Shown here in pieces: positions 37,693 to 47,341 of a DNA stretch of 64,000 nt. The stretch lies in contig NZ_BMCR01000004.1 of assembly GCF_014635285.1 (NCBI RefSeq), positions 372,001 to 436,000 on the forward strand. The letters are read 5' to 3'. Origin of the DNA: Stappia taiwanensis (GTDB lineage: Bacteria > Pseudomonadota > Alphaproteobacteria > Rhizobiales > Stappiaceae). The notes under the pieces are model-generated. The model ran no database searches and was not told the DNA's origin. It saw only the letters and a program-made list of their open reading frames with translations. Each line of letters opens with the position of its first letter. Within the stretch, counting starts at the first letter, position 1. The translations under genes and the position numbers were made by a program.

Positions 37693-38706
37693 CTATCGCC
37701 GTTGCGGCGCCCTGTTTCTCGGCCGATGCAAGGTGGTGGCGGGCGCCTCGCCGAACTGGGCGCGATAGGCGCGTGAGAAATTGGCCACATGCCGGTAGCC
37801 GAGCCGGATCGCCACTTCGCTGACGGGCAGCTTTTCCTCATGCAACAGGCGCCGGGCGGCCCGCAGCCGCTCGCTGCGCACGAAGGCCGCCAGGCTCACG
37901 CCGCGCAGCGCCTTGAACATCTGCTCCACCCGCGCCAGCTTCAACCCCGCCTGGGCGGCGAAGGTGCGACCGGCGAGAGTGTCGTCGAGATGGTCGCGGA
38001 TATGCGCCAGCATCTCGTCGAAGCGCATCAGCTCCCAAGCGGTGAAGGGCTGCCCGACCGGATTGTGCTCGCAAAACGCGCGAAGCGCCTGGCTGAACAG
38101 TTGCTTGCCCAGCCCCTCGATGGTCATCGCCCGCAGAGGCCCGTCGAGGCTGGGGCCAAAAAGGTCCGTCGCCAGTGTCTTGACGCTGGCCGGCAACGGC
38201 AAGGTCTCGAACCGCTCCAGCGTCTTGCCGCGCTCCATGAAGGGGGCGAGCCGCAGCGGCATGGTTCCGTTCAGCTGCTGCTTCAGAATACGCAAGGACA
38301 CCGCCACGCCGGTATGCCGGATCAACATTCCGGCAGGCAGGTCCAGCACGAACCCGGACGGGCCGACCCGCATCAGCGCCAGGGTGTCTTCCGCCATGGC
38401 GCAGGTCTTGCCACCAAGGGTGCTCAGCGCGGCGGACCCGGCCAGCTGCACCGAAAAGCCGATCCAGGGCTGCGGCAATTGGTTGGGGACGGTGAAGCGG
38501 CAATCGGCGACCGCTTCGATCTCCGACCGGTAGACGGCAACGCCCTTGTCGAAGACGAGCCGTTCGACCCGCCCCTGGGCGCCGGGAATGGCAATGGCAT
38601 TGCCGCCGACCATGCGCCATTCCGGCGCGTCAACGCCTTGATCCATGCGCTCTGCCTTGTCGCCCCCCTGAACCGCTGTTTTGCACACCTCGCCACCGCG
38701 CGTCAT
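37693..38706 (-). CDS. AraC-family transcriptional regulator
   Basis: The 337-residue protein has a C-terminal AraC/XylS DNA-binding domain with two HTHs: RTFAAQAGLKLARVEQMFKA followed by VSEVAIRLGYRHVANFSRAY. The N-terminal half looks like the PchR-like effector domain but no ligand is evident. It is divergent from a large autotransporter gene across 136 bp that contains direct and inverted repeats, so control of that surface protein is inferred. The start may instead be Met 21, at 38646. Confidence 0.88.
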   Translation of the reverse strand: MTRGGEVCKTAVQGGDKAERMDQGVDAPEWRMVGGNAIAIPGAQGRVERLVFDKGVAVYRSEIEAVADCRFTVPNQLPQPWIGFSVQLAGSAALSTLGGKTCAMAEDTLALMRVGPSGFVLDLPAGMLIRHTGVAVSLRILKQQLNGTMPLRLAPFMERGKTLERFETLPLPASVKTLATDLFGPSLDGPLRAMTIEGLGKQLFSQALRAFCEHNPVGQPFTAWELMRFDEMLAHIRDHLDDTLAGRTFAAQAGLKLARVEQMFKALRGVSLAAFVRSERLRAARRLLHEEKLPVSEVAIRLGYRHVANFSRAYRAQFGEAPATTLHRPRNRAPQRR

Positions 38707-38709
38707 GAC

Positions 38710-38830
38710 AAATGATAACTCCCCGTCAAAATGATAAAAAAATCAGATGGCTATTCCAATAGCGGACTTTTACCGTTCGGCCAATCTCCGGATCCGCGGA
38801 TCTCCGGACCCTTGATCATTTGAATAGCCA
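38710..38830. promoter_or_regulatory. AraC/autotransporter divergent control region
   Basis: AT-rich direct repeats AAATGATAA lie at 38710-38718 and 38729-38737, 19 bp apart on centre, suited to an AraC-family protein. TGGCTATTC (38748-38756) and GAATAGCCA (38822-38830) form an inverted repeat, and a palindrome GATCCGCGGATC lies between them. The inverted repeat could fold in the leader mRNA of the autotransporter. Roles are inferred. Confidence 0.4.
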
Positions 38831-38842
38831 GAGACGTCCCCC

Positions 38843-41800
38843 ATGAAATCAGTGATGCCGTCGAGACCCTGCACCGCACGGAAGACGATTGAGGCGAGAA
38901 AGACCCGGCTGCGTGCCAGCACCGCGTTGTTGGCCGCGGCATTGATGTGTCCCGCCTCTTCCGGATGGGCTCAGGAGGTCATCAACGGAACCTATGAAAC
39001 CATCGATGGCGGCGGCACCGGCACCCGGCCAAGTCCCTGGGTCATCCCGGGCAGCCTGACCGTCAGCGAGACCCTGACCAGCGGATTGTACATCCAGAAT
39101 GGCGGCGTCGTCAGCGCCAGCGAGGTTGTGCTCGGCGCGAACCCGGGCGGAGATGGCGCACTTCGGCTGACAGGCATGGTTTCCCAGCGCGGCGCCTTGG
39201 AAACCGGTCAGGTCAGCGTGGGCGCGGGCAGCGGCACGCTCCACTTCGACGGCGGTATCCTTCGCCTCACTGACGATCAGGCGGATCTGTTCGCCGGTTT
39301 CGACGCCGGCGACATCACGATCGGCTACAACAACGCGTATATCGACACGCAAGGGTATTCGGTCAAAACCTCCCACGGCCTCCAGGGGCCGGGTGGCTTG
39401 CTCAAATCAGGGTCCGGCACGCTGACCCTGACCGGCGACAACGGCTATTCTGGGGGCACCACGGTGTACGACGGCACCCTGGAGGTCGACGGCGGCAGTA
39501 TCGACCACGCCTCCGGACACGTCTTCGTCGGAGTAAGCGGCGGCGACAATGCCTCTCTCATTATCCGCAATGGTGGCACCGTCGACGCCTACAACGGTCA
39601 GATCGGCTGGGGCACGGGAGCAACCGGCGCTGTTCTGGTGACGGATGCCGGCTCGCGCTGGAGCAGCGGCGGCGTCCTGAACGTCGGCGGCTTCGGCGCG
39701 GGCGCGCTGTTCCTCCAGAATGGCGGTCTGGTCGAGAGCCAGAACAGCCACATCGGCTATTCCAGCACGGGCTTCGGCCAGGTATTCGTGTTCGGCAGCG
39801 GGTCGCGCTGGACCGTCACGGGCGATTTGCAGGTCGGCCGCATGGGCAGCGGCACCCTGACCATTCAGGACGGAGGTACCGTCAGTAGCACCCGCGCCAT
39901 GCTCGGCGATCAAGGAACCGGCACCGGCACCGTCCTGGTGACGGGCTCGGGATCGAGCTGGGAGGTCGCTGGCGAACTCGCCGTCGGCAATGCCGGGCAA
40001 GGCGCTCTCACCATCGCCAATGGTGCCCGGGTGTCGTCGGACACCACACTTGTCGGCGCCTTCAGCGCCGCCACCGGCACGGTGACGCTCGGCGGCACGC
40101 CGGGCGCGCGCGGCGTGCTGGAAACCAAACAGGTTTCCGAACGCTCCGGCGACGGAAACTTCATCTTCGACGGCGGGATTCTGCGCCTGACCGACAATCA
40201 GACCAATCTGTTCGCCGCCTTTGACGCCGGCGACATCACCCTTGCCGCCGGTGGCGGGTTCATCGACACCCAGGGCTTTTCGGTCTACAGCGGCGCGGTT
40301 CTTGACGGCGTCGGCGGCTTGACCAAGCAAGGCAGCGGCAAGCTGACGCTGAGTGGCGCCAACACCTACACCGGGGCTACGGTGGTTGAAGACGGCACGC
40401 TGGTACTAGCCAATGGCCAGGCGATCGCCGACACCGGCGCCGTGGTCCTCCAGGGCGGCGTGCTGCAACTCAAGGATGATGAGACCATCGGCTCCCTGAG
40501 TGGTCTTGCCGGGACCAGCATCGACCTTCAGGGCAACACGCTGACGGCTGGTGGCAATGGTGCCAACACCACGCTGGCGGGCACCTTCACCGGCCCCGGC
40601 GGGTTTCACAAGACCGGCGCCGGCACGCTGACCCTGACCGGAGACAACTCCGGCTTCAACGGAACCACTGAAGTTTCCGGCGGCACGCTAATCGTCGGGG
40701 CTGGCGGCAGCGGCGCGCTGGGTGGCACGCTGGATATTCTGAACGGCGGCGCACTGGGCGGCTCGGGCACGGTGGGCACGGTCACCGTTGGCTCCGGCGG
40801 CATCTTGCGGCCGGGCAATTCCATCGGCACACAGAACGTGGCCGGCGACCTGACGTTCCAGAGCGGCTCGGCCTATGAAGTGGAGGTCGACAGCGCCGGA
40901 CACAGCGACCTGATCGCCGCGACCGGCCAGGTAACGATCAATGGCGGCACGGTCAATGTCCGTGCCGAAAACGGCCTGGATGACGGATCGACCTACGATC
41001 CAAGCACCACCTACACCATCCTGACCGGCGCCGGCGGCGTCACTGGCACCTTCGACACGGTGACGGACAACTTCGCCTTCCTCAACGCTTCGCTTTCCTA
41101 CGACCCCAACGCGGTTCATCTGACCCTTGTGCGCAACGACACGGATTTCGCCAGCCTCGCCAACACGCCCAATCAGCGGCAGGCGGCCCTGGGCGCAGAA
41201 AGCCTCGACCCGACCAACGACCTCGTCAAGGCGATCATCGGGCTGAGCACCACCGAAGCCCCCCGGGCCTTCGATGCAATCTCCGGCGAGATCCACGCCT
41301 CGGCGAAGACCGGCTTCATCGCCGACAGCCGCCTGATCCGCGATCTGGCCACCAATCGGGTGCGCGTTGCCTTCGAGGAAGCCGCGGTCGCGGCGCCCGC
41401 TGAGGCCGACCGCTCCACGCCGGTGGCGCTCTGGGGCGCCGGCTTCGGCTCCTGGAACAACACTTCCGGCAACGGCAACGCGGCCGGCAGCACGCACTCC
41501 AGCGGCGGCCTGCTCGTGGGTGCCGATGCGATGGCCGGCGACTGGCGCCTCGGCCTGATGGCCGGCTACAGCCACTCGTCTTTCCAGGTGGACGAACGCG
41601 CCTCCTCCGGCAGCAGCGACAACTTCCACCTCGGTTTTTACGGCGGGCGGCAATGGGGCGCGGTCGGCCTGAGCGCCGGTGTGGCCTACTCCTGGCATGA
41701 CATCGGAACCACCCGCACCGTTGCCTTCAGCGGCTTCCGCGACACGCTTTCAGGCAAGTATCACGCAGGCACCGCGCAAGCCTTCGGTGAATTGGGCTAC

Positions 41801-42238
41801 CGGGTCGAAACGAAAGCCGCGACCCTCGATCCGTTCATCGGCCTGGCGCATGTCAGCCATTCGACCGGCAGCTATACCGAAAAGGGCGGCGCGGCAGCGC
41901 TGGTGGCAGGGCGTCAGACCAGCGATGTCACCTTCACCACGCTCGGCCTGCGTGCCAGACGGGACATTCGCCTTGGCGACCTGAGCGGCGTCCTGCACGG
42001 CATGGGCGGCTGGCAACACGCCTTCGGCGACATCACCCCCGACGCAACCCACGCACTTGTCGGCGGCAGTGCCTTCACCGTGACCGGGGTTCCACTCGCC
42101 ACCGACGCGGCCATCATCGAAGCCGGGCTGAACCTCGGCCTTGAGGCCGGCGCGGTGTTGGGCCTGTCCTACAATGGCCAAATCGCCGGTGATGCGCAGA
42201 GCCACAGCCTCAACGCCAAGCTCGGCTTCGCGTTCTGA
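38843..42238 (+). CDS. Type V autotransporter with beta-helical passenger
   Basis: The 1131-residue protein has a long basic signal region (about 1-44, ending SSGWAQ), a passenger of beta-helix repeats and a C-terminal autotransporter barrel (about 855-1131, ending LNAKLGFAF with terminal Phe). Passenger repeats include autotransporter-associated strands (GSGTLTLTGDNGYSGGTT, GSGKLTLSGANTYTGAT, GAGTLTLTGDNSGFNGTT) and a run of four to five repeats with IRNGG/LQNGG/IQDGG cores (about 235-405). Two near-copies of a module (GGILRLTDDQADLFAGFDAG near 137 and GGILRLTDNQTNLFAAFDAG near 445) show internal duplication. It is exported and displayed or released at the cell surface, probably for adhesion or biofilm formation. 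Confidence 0.92.
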   Translation: MKSVMPSRPCTARKTIEARKTRLRASTALLAAALMCPASSGWAQEVINGTYETIDGGGTGTRPSPWVIPGSLTVSETLTSGLYIQNGGVVSASEVVLGANPGGDGALRLTGMVSQRGALETGQVSVGAGSGTLHFDGGILRLTDDQADLFAGFDAGDITIGYNNAYIDTQGYSVKTSHGLQGPGGLLKSGSGTLTLTGDNGYSGGTTVYDGTLEVDGGSIDHASGHVFVGVSGGDNASLIIRNGGTVDAYNGQIGWGTGATGAVLVTDAGSRWSSGGVLNVGGFGAGALFLQNGGLVESQNSHIGYSSTGFGQVFVFGSGSRWTVTGDLQVGRMGSGTLTIQDGGTVSSTRAMLGDQGTGTGTVLVTGSGSSWEVAGELAVGNAGQGALTIANGARVSSDTTLVGAFSAATGTVTLGGTPGARGVLETKQVSERSGDGNFIFDGGILRLTDNQTNLFAAFDAGDITLAAGGGFIDTQGFSVYSGAVLDGVGGLTKQGSGKLTLSGANTYTGATVVEDGTLVLANGQAIADTGAVVLQGGVLQLKDDETIGSLSGLAGTSIDLQGNTLTAGGNGANTTLAGTFTGPGGFHKTGAGTLTLTGDNSGFNGTTEVSGGTLIVGAGGSGALGGTLDILNGGALGGSGTVGTVTVGSGGILRPGNSIGTQNVAGDLTFQSGSAYEVEVDSAGHSDLIAATGQVTINGGTVNVRAENGLDDGSTYDPSTTYTILTGAGGVTGTFDTVTDNFAFLNASLSYDPNAVHLTLVRNDTDFASLANTPNQRQAALGAESLDPTNDLVKAIIGLSTTEAPRAFDAISGEIHASAKTGFIADSRLIRDLATNRVRVAFEEAAVAAPAEADRSTPVALWGAGFGSWNNTSGNGNAAGSTHSSGGLLVGADAMAGDWRLGLMAGYSHSSFQVDERASSGSSDNFHLGFYGGRQWGAVGLSAGVAYSWHDIGTTRTVAFSGFRDTLSGKYHAGTAQAFGELGYRVETKAATLDPFIGLAHVSHSTGSYTEKGGAAALVAGRQTSDVTFTTLGLRARRDIRLGDLSGVLHGMGGWQHAFGDITPDATHALVGGSAFTVTGVPLATDAAIIEAGLNLGLEAGAVLGLSYNGQIAGDAQSHSLNAKLGFAF

Positions 42239-42260
42239 TCCAGCGCCAAACGGATGATGT

Positions 42261-42307
42261 CGGCTTTCAGGATATCAGGGGACGTCCCGGCCTTGTCCTG
42301 AAAGCCG
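42261..42307. terminator. 12-bp hairpin between convergent genes
   Basis: CGGCTTTCAGGA (42261-42272) pairs perfectly with 42296-42307, and the loop contains the palindrome GGGACGTCCC. It sits just after the autotransporter stop and before the end of the opposing gene, and can act on both strands, although no clear T-run follows. Confidence 0.55.
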
Positions 42308-42311
42308 GCCT

Positions 42312-43604
42312 TCACCGCCCGCCCTCCTCCTTCCAGCCAGAAGCGGCCCGGTCGATCAGGGCATCGACCTCCGCCTTCAACGCATCGCCGCCCCCTGCCG
42401 TCGATTGCGCCTTTTCCGCCAGCCGGTCGGCCAGAAGCGCGGTGCCCCGCACCTCTCCGCGTTCCGGATGCCGGCTCCATCCCCAGCAGTCTCCCACCGG
42501 CACAAGCCGCGGGTCAGGCTGCGGAAAGCCTGCATCCTCCGGCCAGATCACGCCGCCGAAAGCCCCCGGCCAGTTCGCCACCGTGCTGACCAGCGGCCGC
42601 TCGAACCGTTTGCGGGTCTTGAAATGGCCGAAGTCAACCACTTCCAGACCGCTGCTGCGTCCCGACCGGGCAATCTGGATATTCACCCCCTCCACCTCGA
42701 TGGGAAAGCGGCGCCCTTCGAAACCGGCGAGCAGCGCCTCCGGCACCTGCGCCGGCGCCTTCAGGCCCGGGCAGTCGCTCAGCCAGACACCATCGGGCCG
42801 CCTGTCGAGGCGGATCGGGTCATCCGCCGAGCTGGTCAGGCCGAAGCGGCGCAGCATCAGCTCCACGCTCAGACAAGCGCGTTGCTCCTCGGACCGGGCA
42901 ATCGGCAGATCCGAGACCCAGGAGCGCAGATGCCCGCGCCGCACGCAGACCGCCGCCGGCAAGCGTGCGCCCGTTTCGTCCAGGATCGCAAAGCCAAGAT
43001 CGATGATGGCGTAGATCGGCAGGCTGGCGCAGGGCGCCTCGCAGTGGCGGAACACCGCGCCGACAAGGCGCGACCACAGATACTCCTCGAAGGCCTCGGA
43101 CAGGCTCATCAGCCCGTTGGAATAGGCACGGCGCTGCGGCGTGCAGCCCGGCCCCACGCCGACGCCCTTGATATCGAGCCAGACCTTGTTCGGTCGCGGC
43201 TCGACCACGCTCGCGCCCGCCAGATGCGACAGGCCCGACCGCGCCCAGCCGGGCACCGGATCATCGACAAGGCGAAAGCAGGCGCGGCCATAGCGCGGCG
43301 GCCGGAAACCCTCAAGTTCCCGGTCGCCGACGGTGATGGCGGCATTGACCGTGTCATGCGCAAGCTGCGCCTGCGAAACAATCGCGGCTTCCCGCAACAG
43401 CCAGCCCTGCATCGCTTCCGCGAACCGAGCACGATCCGGTGGCGCCAGCCTTGCCAGATCCACATCCAGATCCATGGCCAGAGCCGGCGCGTCGAATAGC
43501 ACGACGCGCGCGGTTTCAACCGGCTGAAACCGTTCGCTCATGGATGGCACGCGCTCCGGCGAGACCGCGCCGGAATCGGCAGAGACCTGCGAGGCGCGGG
43601 TCAA
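42312..43604 (-). CDS. SelO-like kinase-fold protein, function unknown
   Basis: This protein (up to 430 residues) is not a close member of any family I know, but segments resemble the SelO/YdiU protein-AMPylating pseudokinases. KVWLDIKGVGVGPG parallels the SelO lysine region, SEAFEEYLWSRLV the Glu helix, and VEGVNIQIA followed by LEVVDFGHF the metal-binding Asn and DFG/DYG Asp. It may therefore bind ATP and transfer AMP or phosphate. Start is uncertain: TTG 43604 overlaps the upstream stop, ATG 43541 (MSERFQ) is the alternative. It is coupled to a small helical protein and lies divergent from the carbamoyltransferase operon. The similarity is motif-level and should be treated as tentative. 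Confidence 0.55.
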   Translation of the reverse strand: MTRASQVSADSGAVSPERVPSMSERFQPVETARVVLFDAPALAMDLDVDLARLAPPDRARFAEAMQGWLLREAAIVSQAQLAHDTVNAAITVGDRELEGFRPPRYGRACFRLVDDPVPGWARSGLSHLAGASVVEPRPNKVWLDIKGVGVGPGCTPQRRAYSNGLMSLSEAFEEYLWSRLVGAVFRHCEAPCASLPIYAIIDLGFAILDETGARLPAAVCVRRGHLRSWVSDLPIARSEEQRACLSVELMLRRFGLTSSADDPIRLDRRPDGVWLSDCPGLKAPAQVPEALLAGFEGRRFPIEVEGVNIQIARSGRSSGLEVVDFGHFKTRKRFERPLVSTVANWPGAFGGVIWPEDAGFPQPDPRLVPVGDCWGWSRHPERGEVRGTALLADRLAEKAQSTAGGGDALKAEVDALIDRAASGWKEEGGR

Positions 43605-44143
43605 CGGCCTTCGACGCTATCCGCCATCAGCTCGGCATAGCTCGACACCTGTTCAAGGGTCCTGGCCAGTTCGGCGCCAGCGGCGGGGAGCGTTTCGAAC
43701 GACTGCGCCAGCGCGCCCAGCGCGTGAGCCGCGCCCTCGATATTCTCGGCGATCTGCGGTGCCCCCTCAAGCGTTGGGGCCATCGGTTCGGCGGAGAGCG
43801 CGAGATCCCGCAGGGCATTGGCAATCGGACCGGATTCCACCGAATGCAGGATGCCTTCCATATTCTCCATCAAGGCCTCGGCAGAACGGACAGCTCCGAC
43901 GGAGGGCACCGGCCCGGTTTCCAGCGCCGCCATCTGCCCCGGGGCGGTTTCAAGGCCCAGCGCCGCCGGCTCGGTTTCCAGATTGGCCACGCCGGGCATG
44001 GCCTCAATCCCGGCAGGCACCGCTTTCGCGTCGGCCTCGACGCTGTTCGCAATGGCCGACAACGCCTCGATCGCCTTCGGCAGCTTGTCGACCAGATCAT
44101 CGGCCAACCGGCGGGCCTGCTCGTATTCCCTCGTTCCGGACAT
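43601..44143 (-). CDS. Small helical protein of unknown function
   Basis: The 180-residue protein is acidic, rich in Ala, Glu and Leu, and looks almost wholly alpha-helical with Pro/Gly breaks in the middle (roughly residues 55-85). No domain, membrane segment or signal peptide is visible. ATG 44143 follows GGAGGGA at good spacing, with another ATG at 44146. It overlaps the SelO-like gene by four bases, so the two are co-translated and may form a complex or a kinase-substrate pair. It could be a scaffold or a modified substrate protein. Confidence 0.7.
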   Translation of the reverse strand: MSGTREYEQARRLADDLVDKLPKAIEALSAIANSVEADAKAVPAGIEAMPGVANLETEPAALGLETAPGQMAALETGPVPSVGAVRSAEALMENMEGILHSVESGPIANALRDLALSAEPMAPTLEGAPQIAENIEGAAHALGALAQSFETLPAAGAELARTLEQVSSYAELMADSVEGR

Positions 44144-44352
44144 CATTCCCTCCACGCACAACCAAAAAGACATATTCAATCAAGAAACAACTAATCCTGA
44201 AAGTCAATCTCATCTGCCCGAGAGGCAGCCCAGCGCCGGAAACGGATTGTCCCAGCGTCTCACCAGTTCAATCAAAAAGAGATTTTCCGAACTTGAACAA
44301 CCGAAAACCACTGATAGTATCGCGTGCATAGTGTCTTAGATGAGGATCCAAG

Positions 44353-46038
44353 GTGGCAACAGGACGGACGGGCTGGATCGCGGGAATAAACCATGGTGCC
44401 CACGACGCGTCCGCAGTGCTGCTTCACGAAGGCCGACTTGTCGTCTGGGTCGAACAAGAGCGGCTCTCCCGCACCAAGCACGCGATCGACGAGCCGCCCG
44501 CGGAGGCGTTGCGGGCCTGTCTGGAGTTTGCCGGCATCGGCCCGGCGGACCTCGACTGCATTGCCCTAGGATCGGATCACGACTCGCTCGCGCGCTGGCT
44601 CTGCCTCGACGCGGAGCAAAGGCGAAAGGTGCTGCCCTTCGACCGGCCCGCGCGCATTCTCCCCGCCGATCTTCTTGACGGCGCCCCACCTCCTCCCACG
44701 GTCACCGTGCGGCATCATCTCGCCCATGCGGCCAGCGCCTTCTACCCGAGCGGGTTCGACCGGGCGGCCGGCCTCGTCATGGATGCGATGGGCGAGGATG
44801 CCTCGACAAGCCTTGCGGTCTGTCAGGGGAACGACCTCTCGCTTCCCGTGTCCTACGGCGTGGAGGAGTCCCTGGGGTTCTTTTATGAAGCCGCCGCGCT
44901 CTATGCCGGGTTCTCCCGGCTCCAGACCGGCAAGCTGATGGGACTTGCCTCCTACGGCACCCCCGGCGAGCCAATGCCGCTTGAGGCCGACCGCAACCAG
45001 AGCGGCCGGCTCTGGACCCTGCGGCACAATGCGCGAACGCCCGGGCGGGCCGGCATCGACGCCCGGGAAGACGACCTTCTGGCGTTCTTCGGCGAACAAG
45101 TCTTTCCGCATTGCCGGCGGGAGACGGAAGAGGTGATGGCGTATCAGGACTTCGCCGCCTCCGCCCAGGCCGCCCTTGAAGACGCCATCCTGACGCTCGC
45201 CGAACGGGCTGTCACCGTGGCGGGCTCGCGCGATCTGACGCTGTCCGGCGGTGTGGCGCTGAATTGCTCGGCCAATGGCGTCCTGTCCCGTTCCGGCCTG
45301 TGCGACAGGCTCTTCGTGCAGCCGGCCTCGACAGATTCCGGCGTTGCCTATGGCGCGGCGCTGGTCAAGGCACGGGAGCTTTACGGCACCTCCTTCCATC
45401 CCGGCGAGATGCGTCACGCCTATTGGGGGCTTGAGAGCACGCGCACGGAAATCCGCGCGGCGCTCGATGCCTCCGGCCTGCCCTACCGGGAACTGGCCGC
45501 GCCTGCCCTGTGCGAGGCGGCGGCCGAGGTGATCGCCCGCGATGGTATCGTTGCCTGGCATCAGGGACGGGCGGAAATCGGCCCCCGCGCGCTTGGCGCA
45601 CGCAGTCTTCTGGGCAACCCGGCACGGCGGGCGACCCTTGCCCGCATCAACCGGATCAAGCAGCGCGAGGTCTGGCGGCCGCTGGCGCCGAGCGTTCTGG
45701 ACACGCAGTTCGATGCCTATTTCGACGGAACGCCCAACCCGTTCATGATTGTCTCCGCCCTGGTCAGACCTCAGATGCGCCGCCGCATTCCCGCCGTCAC
45801 CCATGTCGATGGCACCGCCAGGCCGCAGGTGGTCACCCGCAGCGCCAATCCCCGCTTTCACGACCTTCTGACCCATCTTCATCGCAAGACCGGCACACCC
45901 ATCGCGATCAACACCTCGCTCAACGGCCCGGAGGAGCCGATCTGCCTCCGACCGGCGGAAACCATCCGCCTGTTTCAGTCCACCGAGATCGATGCGCTGG
46001 CGCTGGGAGATTTCCTTGTCGAGAAGCCCCATGGCTGA
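44353..46038 (+). CDS. Carbamoyltransferase 1 (NodU/CmcH/TobZ family)
   Basis: The 561-residue protein has the two-domain carbamoyltransferase layout: an N-terminal Kae1-like ASKHA domain with the metal-binding VRHHLAHAASAFYPSG and LSGGVALNCSANG, and a C-terminal YrdC-like part with GRAEIGPRALGARS, REVWRPLAPS and INTSLNGPEEP. These enzymes move carbamoyl from carbamoyl phosphate through a carbamoyl-AMP intermediate onto a hydroxyl of a sugar or natural product. GTG 44353 has GAGG seven bases upstream. First of three homologues in the operon; its end overlaps the glycosyltransferase gene. Confidence 0.92.
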   Translation: MATGRTGWIAGINHGAHDASAVLLHEGRLVVWVEQERLSRTKHAIDEPPAEALRACLEFAGIGPADLDCIALGSDHDSLARWLCLDAEQRRKVLPFDRPARILPADLLDGAPPPPTVTVRHHLAHAASAFYPSGFDRAAGLVMDAMGEDASTSLAVCQGNDLSLPVSYGVEESLGFFYEAAALYAGFSRLQTGKLMGLASYGTPGEPMPLEADRNQSGRLWTLRHNARTPGRAGIDAREDDLLAFFGEQVFPHCRRETEEVMAYQDFAASAQAALEDAILTLAERAVTVAGSRDLTLSGGVALNCSANGVLSRSGLCDRLFVQPASTDSGVAYGAALVKARELYGTSFHPGEMRHAYWGLESTRTEIRAALDASGLPYRELAAPALCEAAAEVIARDGIVAWHQGRAEIGPRALGARSLLGNPARRATLARINRIKQREVWRPLAPSVLDTQFDAYFDGTPNPFMIVSALVRPQMRRRIPAVTHVDGTARPQVVTRSANPRFHDLLTHLHRKTGTPIAINTSLNGPEEPICLRPAETIRLFQSTEIDALALGDFLVEKPHG

Positions 46039-47335
46039 GATCCGGTTTCCGTTCCGCCCCTCCCAAGCCGTCTTTCGGCGCGGCACCGATCCGAGGCCGG
46101 ATCGGCCTGCCGTGCTCTACCTCACCAACAAGCTGCGCCGGCATCCCGATTCCGGCGGCGCCCGGCGGGAGCATGAGTTGCTGCGCCGCCTCGTCGCCCG
46201 GTTCGACATTCACTATGTCGCTTTCACACCGGATTATTCGGAAGAGGCCGGCGCGGTGGCGGCGTCGCCGTTGGCCTTTGCCTCCACCACCGTGGTTGCC
46301 GCCGGCGATGCCGTCCCCCCTGCCTCCGGACCTTCCCTGCCCGAACGCATCTCGTCCCATGCGGCTCCAATCGGACGGGAGGTGATCGCCTGGCTGGCCC
46401 GCAGCTTCGCCCCCCGCCTGGTGCATTGCGAAGGCTACTTCCTGATGCAGCACCTTCCCGAGAACCTCGGCCTGCCCATCGTTCTGCAAGAGGAAAACAT
46501 TGAATTCGAACTCGACCGCGACCGGACCCGGGTTCAGGGCGACGGCCAGACCGGCGCGGGGGTGCATTCCCAGGCTGAAGAGATCGAGGTTGCCTGCTGG
46601 CGCCGGGCCAGCGCGTGCATCGCAGTTACCCGCGAGGATGCGGATATCCTGCGGGCGCGGGCGCCGAATGTGCCGACGGTCTGTCTGGTCAATGGCGGAG
46701 AAACCGCGCCTGAGCCGCTGGCGGCACCGGAAAGCGGCCGGGCGCTCTATGTCGCCAATTTCAAATGGGCGCCCAGCCGGGATGCCTGCTGCTACCTGCT
46801 TGAGGAGATCTGGCCGCGCGTCCGGCAGATGAACCCAGGTGCCGGGCTCCTCCTTGCCGGGGCGGAAATGGATGCCGGGCTGCGGCACCGGGCCGCGCTG
46901 GCGGAAGGGGTGGAGATCGAAAGCCCCTTCGGCACCTTTTCCGAGGTCGCGTCCCGCTGCGCGCTCCTCGTCAGCCCATTGCGGTTTGGCGGTGGACACA
47001 AGATGAAGATCGTCGAAGCCCTGTGCGCCGGGCTACCGATCGTGGCAACGCCGCTTTCCCTGCGCGGTTTCGGCGAAGACGTGCAGCGGGCGGTGGCGGC
47101 GACCGCCAATCCGACCGCCTTTGCCGCCCTCACCGCCGCCCTTCTCACCTCGCCCGAGGTTTGCCGCAACATGGCCCGCGCCTCCCTCCTTGCTGCCCGC
47201 GAACTGCCCGGCTGGGACCAGGTGGCCGACGGGCTGGCCGATGTCTGGCTCGGCGCGCTCACACCCGGCCTTGCGGCGGCCACGGCGCCTCCTTCTTCGC
47301 CGGCACGGCATCCGGCCGTGCAATCAGGGGACTGA
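46031..47335 (+). CDS. GT-B fold glycosyltransferase (GT4-like)
   Basis: The 434-residue protein is a two-Rossmann GT-B glycosyltransferase. The N-terminal half binds acceptor (LYLTNKLRRHPDSGGARREH), and the C-terminal half has the donor-binding LRFGGGHKMKIVEALCAGLP with the EX7E-type Glu. It lacks membrane segments. Lying between two carbamoyltransferases, it probably builds the glycoside that they modify. ATG 46031 overlaps the upstream stop. Donor and acceptor are unknown. Confidence 0.88.
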   Translation: MAEIRFPFRPSQAVFRRGTDPRPDRPAVLYLTNKLRRHPDSGGARREHELLRRLVARFDIHYVAFTPDYSEEAGAVAASPLAFASTTVVAAGDAVPPASGPSLPERISSHAAPIGREVIAWLARSFAPRLVHCEGYFLMQHLPENLGLPIVLQEENIEFELDRDRTRVQGDGQTGAGVHSQAEEIEVACWRRASACIAVTREDADILRARAPNVPTVCLVNGGETAPEPLAAPESGRALYVANFKWAPSRDACCYLLEEIWPRVRQMNPGAGLLLAGAEMDAGLRHRAALAEGVEIESPFGTFSEVASRCALLVSPLRFGGGHKMKIVEALCAGLPIVATPLSLRGFGEDVQRAVAATANPTAFAALTAALLTSPEVCRNMARASLLAARELPGWDQVADGLADVWLGALTPGLAAATAPPSSPARHPAVQSGD

Positions 47336-47341
47336 CAGGCA

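Noticed and set aside
38748-38830. Inverted repeat TGGCTATTC/GAATAGCCA as ends of an insertion element
   Set aside because: Only 83 bp apart with no transposase or target duplication; better explained as a regulatory or leader structure.
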